Assembly: GCA_022579005.1 (NCBI GenBank)
Contig: MU401565.1
Location: 58,889 to 122,888 of the forward strand
Direction: 5' to 3'
DNA from: Poronia punctata
Lineage: Eukaryota > Ascomycota > Sordariomycetes > Xylariales > Xylariaceae
DNA length: 64,000 nt
Positions 11,969 to 23,192 of the stretch are shown piece by piece. The number at the start of each line of letters is the position of its first letter. Within the stretch, counting starts at the first letter, position 1. The notes below the pieces were generated by a model. The model was not told where the DNA came from and searched no databases. It saw nothing but the letters and a program-made list of their open reading frames with translations. A program made the position numbers and the translations under genes.

Positions 11969-13849
11969 CCTGTACTACTCGTAGAGATCAACTCATGCTG
12001 TAGGATGCAGCTGCAATACGGTCACAGCTGTTGGTCCTTTTGGAAAGCGATTACAAGTAATCTTTATAGGGTCAAACCAGAACGAATTTACGCTAGTTCA
12101 ATTGGGAGGAAAAGACCTGGGTCAGAAAGAAGAACAAATATAGACCGTAAATTCTGGGTTTCGGGACCTCAGCTGTCTCCGTGCTGGGAGTCGGAACTCG
12201 GTGCAAAAGAACTTTGTTGATCGCATTTCCCGGATTGATAGCTTTATGCATGCATATGTGCCTCCTCAATAGGACACTACCTAACCTAATCTAACCTAGG
12301 GTTTCAGCCTCAAATTGAGGCTCAGTAAACCGGTGATTTTGGTGTGATGTGACGCACAGACCATGTGCTACTAGTCTTTTTACTGTCACGGAATGATGAG
12401 GCCCTCCCTTTCCGAGTACAAACAGCCACCTGTAGATATGTCCCACTCCAAATGCTATCCTGAGTTAGGTTAACCCATAGGTAACGGTGACATTTCCTCT
12501 CAATCGTGACTCTTTTGTTAGAGTCGCATGGCGTGCCGTGTTGTGAGCACTCCCGCGTTGTTACACATTGCCGGTGTCCTGAGGTCAAAGTAAGACTGAT
12601 CTTTGTTCGTTGCTTGACTGCTATGGCATGCTCAAATTATCAATGCTGCCAGATACTGTTGCTGGTCTGTCAAGTCTGTAAATACCTACATACTTATCCT
12701 AACTTTGGCTTGTTGCTTTGACATCATCCAAGGTCAAGTAATCTACATAGTGTCCACTATACATACCAACCACCAACCACTCTTTTGTTTCTTGTTTCTT
12801 ATTACTTACCCACCTATCAGTGACAGTCAGCTCAGCCCAGTCTACCCGACAACCTGTCTGCAGGTGGTCTACCTGGCGCAGGGCAAACGGCATCTCACAA
12901 GTCCAGCAAGGTTCTGTCCATTATTATTATCCCTATCAATAGTCTTGAGCCCAATGCAGTGTACAAATCTTACCTCTGCTCTACGGTAGGTAGTTGGTGT
13001 CGCGGTAGACCGCTTTCCACGTTCTCAACAGAGTCCTCGTCTCTAACAGGCGCTTTCTGTGTGCATCGTACGATCACATCAAGCAACCTTTGCACCTTTC
13101 AGCTGCACACTCCAACTCGGAAAGTGGGAGGGTTATCCCGTCGAGTCTGCCTATTACCTCCTACGCCCTCTTTCAAAGAGGTACCGCATCACCATACCAA
13201 AGAGCTGTTTACCTCTGTCATTGTCCCGCTTCTTGCAACAGAGGGCTGGCCATTGTCAAAAGGTAGCCCTCCCCTTAGATCAAAGCGATCTCTTGTCGGG
13301 CGCACAATTTATAACTGTCTTTGGATTCCTCTGTACAAGCTGCGATTGCCATTTGGTTGCCAAGGCATGTGTATATGTGGGCACTATCCACTGAACGTCT
13401 GGAAGGAGCACTGTATCATCCATCCCACTATATTCCCAAGCATCCACAGCAAGACGACAGTGACTCGACGTTACAGCTCATCTCATCAGTCCAAAGTTAC
13501 TATTCCTTTGCCGGAATCTCTCAACCAGATTCACGGCTTTGGGGATACCGCGTTTGATTCCAGTTACGAGTTTTTAGGAGGGTGCAACCGACCGAATTAC
13601 CTACTTACCTAGCCATCCACCCAGGCGCCTGTCCGAGTCTCCGAGTCTCCAATACTGCCGATCCAATCTGCTACCTAATCGGGGCTGTCTATCAGCGACG
13701 TGACGCCACCTTAACCTCTCATTTTCGAAACACATGCTTCCTTAGGGTAATCGATATATATCGATACATAACGTCTAAACACTACTCACTTGCCGATGCA
13801 CGTTTCACCACGCCCATTGCCGCAGCTGGCTCACTCGCGTTAAAACTCA
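11969..13849. other. Divergent intergenic region, 1.9 kb
   Basis: Shared upstream region of the ICT1-like (-) and Nab3-like (+) genes. A 217-codon open frame at 12959-13612 on the plus strand is Cys/Ser/His-rich with no recognisable domain and lies in pyrimidine-rich leader-type sequence, so I do not call it a gene. One TACTCGTA lies at 11976-11983. Confidence 0.55.
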
Positions 13850-16178
13850 ATGGCGGACAATTCTCCTAGGGTCCGGGCTTCTGCCAACCTGGATGTCATT
13901 TCACCGGCACCCGTTCATCCCTCTTCTCCTGTCATTGTGCCATCACTTCAAAACCAGGCAGACACGTATTCTAATGCGTCCTTGCACCGAGCTAGCGTGT
14001 CTCTTTCACCATCAGTCTCAGACACATTTAATTTGAATTTCTCTGGGCCAAATAACCCTGCATATGGCGAACCAGAGAGGGTTAGAGATGCCTCGTTGCA
14101 CACCTCTATAGAAGAAGCTTTGTGGACGCTTGGATCATCATCTAATCGGTCTTATGGCCGGGGCCCTGAGCCGGATAAGCTAAGCAGATCTTTCCAGTCT
14201 TCAGCAATGCCCACAGCTGTGAAAGAACAGGATGGCCGGTTCGCTTCAACCATTGGAAATAGTTCAACGGACGCTTGGAAACAGTCCAATCCTAATCCGA
14301 TTTCCCAATCAGGTCCATATCAATTCTTCCCAAGAAGTGGACAAGATGGTTTGAACAGGCATAACACCAATCTTGCCCAACAACGCGACGGGAACTTGTC
14401 TACAAATTACCCAGAGCAGTACAGCACTGGTTACCCAGTTGACACCCAAACTAGAGTAGACAACATCGTTGCTCATGCTGCTGCTGCCGCCGCTGCAAAC
14501 CCGTCATCTGACAATCATTGGCCCTCGCAGAGCATCCTTCCACCTTATCAAGCCAGTATGCGCCAAGAGCCCCCGGTACCATATTCCTTTCCACGAGACT
14601 CTGTTGCATTTGCACCAGCCACCCCTTACCTGAGTGGAGGTGGATATGGGGGGACGGCTCTAGCAACTTTCCCCGCGGCCCCCAACAGTGCAACCTCGCC
14701 GCCCCGAGGCGCCTCGGCCTTTACTCCTATATCTACGAACTCGGCAGCTAGTCAACCACCGAGTATCTCTAACTCTCGGCAGCAAAATTGGGATTCCTTC
14801 CTACGAGAAGAGCGCCAGTATCTTGTAGAGGGTAAATGGTCCCGGTTCCCCGACGGCTCACGCATCTTTATCGGTCTGTCCTTCTTTATCCCTCTGTTCG
14901 TGTAGCTACTGACGCTAGACAGGTAACCTATTATGCGAGGCTGTGTCAAAAAGAGCAGTGTTCGACGCCTTTTCAAGGTATGGCCGCCTTGCCCAGATAT
15001 CTCTCAAGCAGTCCTATGGCTTTGTTCAATTTCACACTGCCGAAGATGGACAAGCTGCCATGAATGCCCTCCAGGGGATTGAGCTCTGCGGTCGGAAACT
15101 TAGTATGTATTCTTCATTATATGCTCCCTATGCTGGTGGTTAATAACGATTGTTAGATCTTGAATTCTCGCGGGTCCAAAAGAAAGATGGCGAGGGCAAT
15201 CGAAGTAAACGAACGAGACGTGGCAGCGATCCGTCTAATACTAACAGAGGTCGGCCGGATGGTGGTCATTCGAGTAGACAACCTTCTCCACGGCGTGGAT
15301 ACCATCGCCAACAAGAGTCTTATGACAACAACGATCGAGGCCGGTCTTACCGGCAGAGTAGCTACTATAAAACCGAGAGTGGCCCCTATGAAGAACGCCG
15401 CAGGTCACAGTCACCCGTCCATAGAAGCCATGATCGTTACAGGCAGCGCTCACCGAGTCCCCGCCGTCGAGATTCCGTGGAATCTATTCTCCGTCTTCCC
15501 CGTGATCCCGGAGAAGTCGTTCCTGACGTACGAATTGTTCTGCTCGAAGAAGTAGACCGGGCCTTTGTTTCATATGTAAAAGAGGCGTTTCGTCGTCATG
15601 GCTTGACAATAGCCGTTATGTCTGGGGTCCCTTATTCTCACCTCGATGCGATGATTCAGCGCGAGGTTCTATGGGGAGTCGATGCTATCGCAGAGCTTGA
15701 TGGCCGTGCACAACAATCCCACAGAATCGGGTTGCAGATATTTGATCGATCTGCTGGGCATGGAAAAGTGCGGTTCGACCAATACAAAGACCTGGACCCG
15801 GAGACTGCTGCTCAACTAGTCATTAGGGCCAAATCGACTTCCAACCCGACTTCATACCCATATAGTAGTGCCCGGTATACGTCGGCTAGTCATAGGCTAG
15901 CAACCCCGACCATCCAGTACGGCTTTCCAAGTGCCGCACCCCCTATCGAAGGCAACTCTCTTCAAACTACCGATCTTCGGAGAGTCATAGACTCACTGAA
16001 CGGACAACAAGACCGGACCCAACTGGATGTCCATACTGTGCTTGCCACATTACAGGCTAGCCCGCACGGAGCAACCAACGGCCATTCTTCTTCAGCCACG
16101 CCTTCTGGTGGTCACTACCGAGATCCTGTCCATGATGTCCAGAGCATCATGAACCAACTTCAAAGGTTCAGGCAGTGA
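13850..16178 (+). CDS. nab3: Nab3-like RRM RNA-binding protein
   Basis: Three exons (13850-14873, 14923-15102, 15157-16178) encode 741 residues. A long Ser/Pro/Gln-rich N-terminal half leads to a single RRM: RNP2 IFIGNL (339-344) and RNP1 YGFVQF (373-378), with the segment SKRAVFDAFSRYGRLAQISLKQ characteristic of the Nab3 family kept almost whole. An Arg/Ser-rich linker (about 420-510) follows, then an alpha/beta segment from about 525 (DVRIVLLEEVDRAFVSYVKE) and a disordered tail. In yeasts Nab3 works with Nrd1 in termination and surveillance of short non-coding nuclear transcripts; that role here is inferred from the family. The first intron (49 nt) uses the less common donor GTCTGT; the second (54 nt) uses GTATGT. 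Both restore the RRM in frame. Confidence 0.88.
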
Positions 16179-17140
16179 TACGATGCCTGATTATTGGCCG
16201 CTTTCTTCATGACACACTTTGACTTAATTTTCCATCGGAGGCGTCCAAAAGATTATGTGATGTGTAGTGATTCCCCCTCTAGCGAAAAAGGTTGCATAAA
16301 ACGGCGTTTTCCGCCATGTCCAAGCCGTTTTGGTATTTGGACTTCTTATCGTTTGGTTGTTCAGTTTATGGGTACTCCAGCCCTCGTCTCCCCATCATAC
16401 CGTGTTATTTAACTAGCCTTCCATGGTGTCAATGCCATCAGGATTTGGTAAACAGCGATAACCCAAGAGCGTGGGTAGGTGCGCAGGGTCAAGGTGTCAA
16501 CGGCTGTTGGGCAGCCGCGCTCAGTTACAAGACTTTGCACGCCACCATGTTAACTATAACTATTTACACTGTTACGCGTGTTTTTGCATAGCAGCAACAA
16601 TAGCAACAGCGGCAATAGTAACGTCTACCCTGCGCACCTAGCAATGCTCTAACACAATTGGTAGAGAGAAGACTTTTCGTGACTGAGATGTTTCATCGAC
16701 CGGTTTGCTCACGGCCAAGGTGTCATACGCTGGATCACTCTAGCCGAAGGCCTTGGTGTTGAAGATCTAGCTTCCCTTTGCTGCATATTCCCTAGCCATA
16801 GCAGTTGATGAACTGAAGGAGGGGTATAGGTATACCTACCCCAACAGCTTCAAGTTCAAAATCAAGTCCTTTGAAGATAACAAAGAAGACATGGCATTCA
16901 AGGATCTTTGCGTTATTGCTACAATCTTATATGTACTTTTATTGCTGTATATTTGGTACAAAGTTGCTGTACACTGGACCGTCATGCCGCTCTATCTATA
17001 AAGATGATGTCCTTGATCCGATTTATAATGCAAAGTCCTCGCACACTATCAAATGCAAATAATGTGCTACTTGCGCCCTTTTGTCTTGTCTCTCGCCCCG
17101 AAATATGCTGAATGGGAATATACTTTAATGTCACATGGGT
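16179..17140. other. Convergent spacer, about 1 kb
   Basis: Between the 3' ends of the Nab3-like and LETM1-like genes. Only short frames; no gene, repeat or RNA feature recognised. Confidence 0.55.
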
Positions 17141-18340
17141 TTATCTATCAAGACCCAGTAAAAGCCGTCTGACCTTGAGAGACGCTTCCTCCATGGCAGC
17201 CTTAGCATCTCTGGTCTGTGTAGGTGCCGACTTCGCGATCCAGTCGCCAAGCTGCTCTCGGAGTGTCTCGGCCTCCTTACCCAGAGTATCGATACCACGG
17301 TCCTCACACGCGAGAACCACCTCGTCGTCCACGAGAGCACCGACGTCGCCCCCCTCGCGGATAAGCGCATCATCGGCCACAATATGGCGTATGGCCCTCG
17401 CTGCATGTGACGAAGCGAAGGGGACATCAAAGCCGACTTTATCCCAAATCGCATTACCCCTATTCAAAGAACGGCAAATATGTCCGTCTGCGACCTTCTC
17501 TAGAGCGGGTGAAAGTTCGGTGCCGTAACCGTCGACATGCGCCAAGGCGCGAAAACTCGCAGCCCGTCGCGCCTCGACGGATTTCCGGATAACGCTCATC
17601 TGCTGGGGGATCCGACACGTATACGGCGTCATGCGCGGGAAGAGTAACACGATGATCGGGGTGAATTCCCCGCAGACTAAAACGACGAGCGCGAAGAAGG
17701 GGAGACGCGTCATGTCGTGGCGTACGCGGGAGCGGAGAAGGAGTAGAGACCGGCTGGGGTTTACGCGCTCGCTTTTATTCGCGGTGGATTTCGTCCCCGG
17801 TCGCGTGGCGTCGCCGGGTCGGTCATGTTTTAGGAGACGGCGGTTGGCGAAGATGGCTTTTATTCCGGCCCAGTAGAAGGATAGGTAGGTTTTGCCTACT
17901 TTGAATAGGTGCTTGACGAAGGCTTCGTCTTTTTCGCGCGCGGGGAGGTTTAGTGGTGGGGGACGGGTTGATGCCGGGGGGTTTAACGGGTCGGAGAGAG
18001 GGTTTGATGGGGGTTGGGGTTGGGGCGGAGGGGCGGTTTCGAGTTCGCTTGCTGAGGGTTCCGGGTTCTTGGGGGTGCTTTTTTGTGGTGTTGTCGATGT
18101 CGAGGTCGAGGTGGATTCTAATCGCCGTTGGGTTGTTGTTTTATTGTTTTGGTTCTCCGGCGGGAATATTGGACGTGACGGAGAGGTGCGTGGACTCGTG
18201 TGTATTTGCTGTCTTGACTCTAGCGACAGACGGAGACCAATGGCTGTTGACGTTGACGTCGACGTTGACGATGACGAGGTCCCGTGTCGAAGCAGCGCTT
18301 GGTGGAGGCGCACGAGGCGCGCTCCGGAATTGAGGCTCAT
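17141..18340 (-). CDS. LETM1-like mitochondrial inner-membrane protein
   Basis: A single uninterrupted exon encodes 399 residues. The N terminus is rich in Arg and Ser with few acids (presequence-like), followed by Ser-Thr repeats (about 21-32 and 76-83) and a Pro-rich linker. The core starts near 140 with FVKHLFKVGKTYLSFYW and NRRLL, then RSLLLLRSRVRHDMTRLPFF and one strong hydrophobic span (about 213-234, LPFFALVVLVCGEFTPIIVL) ending in LFPRMTPYTCRIP. This arrangement is the LETM1 core, including the Pro-bearing membrane helix. The protein is shorter than Mdm38/LETM1 and lacks EF hands and long coiled coils, so it belongs to the short LETM1-like group. LETM1 proteins affect K+/H+ balance and mitochondrial translation; the role of this short form is inferred. 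The Ser-Thr repeats come from a (GACGTT)-like microsatellite in the DNA. Confidence 0.8.
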   Translation of the reverse strand: MSLNSGARLVRLHQALLRHGTSSSSTSTSTSTAIGLRLSLESRQQIHTSPRTSPSRPIFPPENQNNKTTTQRRLESTSTSTSTTPQKSTPKNPEPSASELETAPPPQPQPPSNPLSDPLNPPASTRPPPLNLPAREKDEAFVKHLFKVGKTYLSFYWAGIKAIFANRRLLKHDRPGDATRPGTKSTANKSERVNPSRSLLLLRSRVRHDMTRLPFFALVVLVCGEFTPIIVLLFPRMTPYTCRIPQQMSVIRKSVEARRAASFRALAHVDGYGTELSPALEKVADGHICRSLNRGNAIWDKVGFDVPFASSHAARAIRHIVADDALIREGGDVGALVDDEVVLACEDRGIDTLGKEAETLREQLGDWIAKSAPTQTRDAKAAMEEASLKVRRLLLGLDR

Positions 18341-18749
18341 TCAGGCTGGTTCTTTCTCGCCGTTTTGGGAATTGCGATGTTTCGCATGTAAATGGTGGTG
18401 AATTGAATGTGTGGAATACTCAATTTTTGAGAACAGAAATTCCCAGAGATGAAATACTGTGGTCTAGGTCAATGTCAATATCAACGACGTCAGGACCTGA
18501 CAATCGTAATAGGAAGTAGTGACAAAATGGGTCCGAGCTCGGTTAGGAAATTGGCGGCGGGTTTTAGGGGTCTACGAGTAGCCATAGGGATCTACGCCTT
18601 TTGCCAGGAACAGGTAAAGAGGGGCACTGGAAGGAGCTGTGAATTCAACGTAGCACAAGACGGGAGTGACGCCATGAGACCAAGACATTTGCAATTTCAC
18701 AGCAGCAAGACAATACAGGAGCGAACAACAAAAGTTTCCTTCTCTTTAT
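18341..18749. other. Spacer between tandem minus-strand genes
   Basis: 409 bp upstream of the LETM1-like gene and downstream of the RidA gene. It contains a TACGAGTA at 18573-18580. Nothing else recognised. Confidence 0.5.
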
Positions 18750-19483
18750 TTATAGCTTGGAAGCTGGGTTGACAAAAGCAGTACATTCAATCTCCATCTT
18801 AGCACCGAAAGGCAGCTGGTAAACCGCGACGCAAGTTCGGCACTAGGTTACATTCTTTTGCATCAGCTTGTCGTCCAAGACAACGAACAGGATCCCAAAC
18901 CACCGCCAGGGGGATAACTTACCGGCTTGGGATTTATATCTGCAAAGAACTCATCATACGCCTCATTCATAGCCACAAAATCATCCATGGTCGTCAAGAA
19001 GACATTGATCTTCACAATGTTCTCCAGGCTACTACCAGCTGCTTTCAGGACGGAAGACAAGTTCTTGATCGCAACGCGCTAGGAGGATTTATAAGAGTTA
19101 GGTGGTTAATTTCTAGCTAATGGCACAGATAGGAGTTGTCTCACGGTTTCGTCCTTGACGCCTCCCTTTGGTATCTCTCCGGTCACCGGGTCCTTGCCGA
19201 TGCTGCCGGAGCAATACACCATACCGCCATATTTGACGGCTTGTGAGAATTGCGGTAGCGGGGCCGGTGAGTCTTTTGTTGACACTGCTTCTTTGGTGGG
19301 CGACATATCTCTAACCTCTGATTCAATTGCAGTTTGGCTTTTTGGATACAGTTGTCTAGTATTTGTTCTAGGCCTGTTGGAGAGTATTACCATTCTATAC
19401 GAGTTAGATATTCTACCCGGTCGCTTGATGAACCGCGCTACCAACCTAGCAAACGGCTTCTGGTGGAGATACCGTGTGAGCAC
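18750..19483 (-). CDS. RidA/YjgF/Mmf1 family imine deaminase
   Basis: Three exons (19483-19145, 19078-18923, 18842-18750; introns 66 and 80 nt) encode 195 residues. The last ~125 residues are the complete RidA fold: VSTKDSPAPLPQFSQAVKYG, YCSGSIGKDPVTGEIP, then RVAIKNLSSVLKAAGSSLEN, VKINVFLTTMDDF, NPKPCRTCVAVYQLPFGAKM and IECTA. RidA hydrolyses reactive 2-aminoacrylate-type enamines from PLP enzymes; the catalytic Arg corresponds to the Arg of CRTCVAV. A bacterial-size protein would start near the internal MSPTKEAV; the ~60-residue extension (MLTRYLHQKPFARLVARFIK) is basic with no acids, typical of mitochondrial targeting, as in yeast Mmf1. Internal ATGs (MVILSN, MSPTKE) could allow a second, cytosolic form. 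Confidence 0.92.
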
Positions 19484-20147
19484 AGTATCGTACTGTATAC
19501 TCCCATTAGCTCTGGACTAAGCCTTCGGCAGTGATGGTAGCGCAGACTCCTTGTCAAGCATCTAATAACGACCTCCGATGCGCCAGCGGTATTGCCTTGT
19601 TTCTTAGGTAATAACTGCATTCCTTTCTCAAAACCCTCGTCTCTCACATATCTCATAGGTCGCCAGATTTTCAGCCAAATCATCTACCGGTGCCACGGAC
19701 GCGCAGGGACTTGCTACTTTAGGGTAGGCCCGCTCCAGTAGGGATGATGTTATCATTTGAAAAGTTGGAAACGAATAAGACACAAAAGAAGATTGGATGT
19801 TAGGGGCCCTTCATATTCGTCATATTCTCAGATACTAGATAAGCATCCCTCTGAGCGGAAGTGGTTGAAACGTCCTTGCATCAGAGGATTGTGGTATATC
19901 CGCTACCTGAACCCGTTGGTCTCCGCTCGCTCCTCCAATATATCCCCCAGATACTCTAAAAGCCTATCAAGGATCATCCGCTCACCAAGTAGTATCTATC
20001 ACCGCTCGCCCAGTCCCAGTTCCGTTACCGTTACCGTTGCCGTCGCCGTCGCCGTTGCCGTTGCCGTTTCCATTGCCGTTGCCGTTCCAGTTCCGTCCGT
20101 TTTCATGTCAGTTCCAGACATTTTGTCATCCTACCAGAGGAGGTAAT
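19484..20147. other. Spacer between RidA and cutinase genes
   Basis: Upstream region of the RidA gene and downstream region of the cutinase gene. It holds the hexanucleotide array at 20021-20086. No other feature seen. Confidence 0.5.
20021..20086. repeat. Imperfect CCGTTG/CCGTCG hexanucleotide array
   Basis: About eleven hexamer units of the form CCGTT(A/G), CCGTCG and CCGTTT, in the probable 3' UTR or downstream flank of the cutinase gene, 62 bp past its stop codon. Read as coding it would give alternating Val-Ala or Val-Thr; no gene there is supported. Confidence 0.85.
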
Positions 20148-20865
20148 TTAGACAACGCGGTCAGCAAGCCAGTTGCCGGCCTCAACAGCGTCGGAGCCAT
20201 AAGAGAGATGAGGTAGGAGGACAGCGGCGCTGAGGACACCATTGCAGACCTGGTCGAGGCCCCCGCGGCAGAAGAACTTGGTCTTGGAGGTGGGGAAGCC
20301 GGGGATCTGGTTGCCATCGGTGAGCTTCTGGGTGTCGCCGAAGAGGACGACGGCCTTGATCTTGTCCTTGATGTTCTGAGGCATATCCTCAATGGCGCGG
20401 TGGTTGACGGCGCCGCCCTGCGAGTAGCCGCCGGTGACGATTTGCGAATTGGGGCACTTGGTAGCCGCCATGTTGAGGAGAGCCTTCATGCGCGCCTCCG
20501 AGAGGGCGTCAGTGCCGCCAGGGAGGTAGTTGGTGGAGAGGAGGGCAGCATAGTCGACGCCTTCGACGGCTACGCGGCTTGAGCCTAGACGTGCCTTGAG
20601 CTGATCTGCGACGCCCGGTCCGACGACGGTGCCCTAGTGGGTGAGTTAGTCGGATGTATGCTCGAGGACAATGAGATCTACGTACCATGTTTCCGATCTC
20701 CGTAGATCCGCGGGCAAAGATGAAGATGACATCTTTGCAAGGGCCGAGACTCAACTCGTTCTCAGTGGAGCGGGTTGCCCGGGTGGCCAAGGTCGTCTCG
20801 ACCTGGGGAGCGATCGGGCTGGCGATGGCCAGAGAGGCAAGAGCGAAGACGGCGGAGAAACGCAT
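20148..20865 (-). CDS. Secreted cutinase (CE5 family)
   Basis: Two exons (20865-20686 and 20633-20148; 52-nt intron) encode 221 residues, the usual cutinase size. MRFSAVFALASLAIASPIAP is a signal peptide. Catalytic triad: Ser131 in GGYSQGG, Asp187 in GLDQVC and His202 in PHLSYG. The four Cys (43, 120, 182, 190) are placed for the two conserved disulfides. ARGSTEIGNMG contributes the oxyanion region. The enzyme hydrolyses cutin and other polyesters outside the cell, a trait of plant-associated and saprotrophic fungi. The open frame also holds clear GC3 bias compared with the flanks. Confidence 0.96.
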
Positions 20866-21524
20866 GTTGAACGGTAGAATGTTCTTTTAGCCGACGGAAA
20901 GCTAGAAAGATGAAGGCGGATCGGGTTGCAGAGGAGTCAGGCGGGAGACCAAAGGGTTGTCAGGCGGGATCGAGTGAGTGATGCAGCTCTGTTTCTTTCT
21001 TCCTTGAACACCGGCCAGGACTCCTGTTCTTATACTTTGAAATCTGCCCTCCGGAGCAAGCCTATGTTCCTTAGTCGACGAGCGAAACTGTTCCCAAGCC
21101 TCGGCATTCTTTGCGACTCCATCCTCGCAAGCTCGTATCGCGATGGCGTTGAAACTCGTTTTCGCTCCTCTTTTCTTCTTCGTCTTCCACGACAAAGGCA
21201 GCCGAGGTTATGCAGGCCAGAACATCTCCTCGCAGACTCGAAGAAACCATCTAGATTCTTGGGATATCAGTATCAAAATCGCAAGAATTGCGAGTTGAAG
21301 TTTGAAGGTATCGCGAGCATTTCCTAATATGGGTTGTTTTATGTGGTATACAAACGAACCAATCGCAACTGACGGCTTCTCCCCACACAGCTGAACGGCC
21401 AAGGTCCCGGCCCCTGGAGTATTTCTGGGGTAAGCCCAATTATGAAGCGAGCTATCGCCCGGCCAAGATGACGGGCGGGCTCGGACTTGCCTTGTTGGAG
21501 ATCTGAGGTGTTACGGCTCTTGGG

Positions 21525-21554
21525 GTTCTACCGTTCTACCGTTCTACCGTTCTA
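21525..21554. repeat. GTTCTACC tandem repeat
   Basis: Three perfect copies of the 8-mer GTTCTACC followed by a partial fourth (GTTCTA), about 660 bp upstream of the cutinase start codon. Confidence 0.85.
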
Positions 21555-22631
21555 GCTCGTGGGGAAGCGAAAGTCTAATAAAAGTGTGGGGTAGCCCCGA
21601 CTTTCTCATGTCCACCAATGGCAATGCCCAAAATCGACAACATGGCTATTGTAAAATGGATTTCGCTACCCTATCCGATGCTTGTTGTCTGTCCAAGATG
21701 TGGGTTAAAAAGCGTTCCGATCCATTGAGGGGCTAACTTACTAAACCCCAAACGCCAGGCGGGACAGGAGAAACACTAGTACTGCCACAGGGTTAGAATC
21801 TAGATGTTACCTTTCAACACTCTCCGCATAGAGTCAAGAGATTTTCCAAGCTGACTTAATCTATTTTCATGTAGCGGTAACATTCCAATACGACCAGTCA
21901 CCTCCAGCCTCACTCAACTCCCGATTAGGCTCAAGGACCCTCTCCTTCCGTTCCACTTTGAGCAAAAGCCTCGGCTTCGAATATGGACACCTTTTGGCTT
22001 CCGCCAATTTTTCGCAAAGCACATTAGAGTTGGCGCGTAGTACGGTAGGTATCTTGGCTACCTGGTGGCTTGCGGGGTTGAAGTCCCGAATTCTGGGGAA
22101 GATATCGTTCTAATGCAACTCTACCTTGGTTAAGACGGCTTTGCCTGGTCTAGACGGCACAGAGGGACGGTATTGGTCACACTGCGGAAAGCATCGGCGA
22201 TTTCAGTAGATACTTGAGCGGGTCACGGCGCTAAAAACCCTCCCAACAGGACGGCTTTCGGACGGAATGCGGCGCAGCACTCGGAGAACCCCGGGAGGCA
22301 GCTTAGATGTCGTGGTCCAGACTGCGGCGCTAAAATACAAGACGACGACCACCGTCCAAGAGAACGGCGCGGCGAGGTCGGGCGCTTCTCGTATGCAGCT
22401 TAGTCGTATGGAACCGCGAAATAATGCTACAGCTCGAGGGACTCCACAGACTATTTGATATCCAGATGTACGCTAGAAAATTCAACTGTTCACATGGCGT
22501 CTAACCCATGAGAACGCGCAAAGGCGTATAAGCCCTCGAATCTCACGTTGGTTGTCGGATGTGACGGTCCACCTTTGCGGTTGTCGGAATATGGTGAAGC
22601 TCCTGCTTTTTAGATATCACTTTTCAGGACA

Positions 22632-23192
22632 TCATAGTGGTTCGCTCCCTTCTAGCGCGTGCTCCTTGCGCCGGTGGGAACAGCTTGCATCTTGATCAAG
22701 GTCGAAATGAACGAAACCCACCACCGCAGTACCGGGCGAGAAGACCAAACGCGACGAGCTCCGGTCCCGGACAGTGGTCGACAACCGCGAATCGTGCAAA
22801 CGAACCGATTTCAGAGAAACGTGCCAAATGATGTCGAGCTCTGCTGAAACGAGCGTTCGTCGAATGTCCGGGTTCACTGTAGGTGAGTGGTCGGCTAGCC
22901 AAGTAATGCTATATGCCTTTGCGAGAAAAGTTGATTGCCATGTTTCTTGGAGCTCAACCTCACTTGCCGAGCAGAAGCCGGCTGAAGCGAGGCCATTGGC
23001 TGTATGAGCGCACCAGAAGTAAGTCCACCCAAGACTATTATTTATCTTCCAAATGGGCCTTGACGCACTGCCGGGAGTAGATCCCAAGCAGGATGCTTGC
23101 TGTTTGTTGTCGGATATGCTGACGTTGCGATTGCTTTGTTGATCAATGTAGCTCGGGCGGAAGGGAGTTCGGGCGGCAGCTGTCACGGTCAC
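22632..23192 (-). CDS. Doubtful open frame, 186 codons
   Basis: An ATG-started frame without introns encoding 186 residues. No signal peptide, membrane span or known motif is visible, and the region has no neighbouring gene that suggests a role. A frame of this length is near what chance gives in 64 kb. It is listed only because it is the longest frame in a 4.3-kb gap. Confidence 0.15.
   Translation of the reverse strand: MTVTAAARTPFRPSYIDQQSNRNVSISDNKQQASCLGSTPGSASRPIWKINNSLGWTYFWCAHTANGLASAGFCSASEVELQETWQSTFLAKAYSITWLADHSPTVNPDIRRTLVSAELDIIWHVSLKSVRLHDSRLSTTVRDRSSSRLVFSPGTAVVGFVHFDLDQDASCSHRRKEHALEGSEPL

Noticed and set aside
12959..13612. 217-codon open frame upstream of the Nab3-like gene
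   Set aside because: Cys/Ser/His-rich with no motif, other overlapping frames equally open, and it sits in pyrimidine-rich promoter/leader sequence.
17892..18401. Gly-rich plus-strand frame
   Set aside because: Antisense shadow of the Pro/Ser-rich N terminus of the LETM1-like gene.
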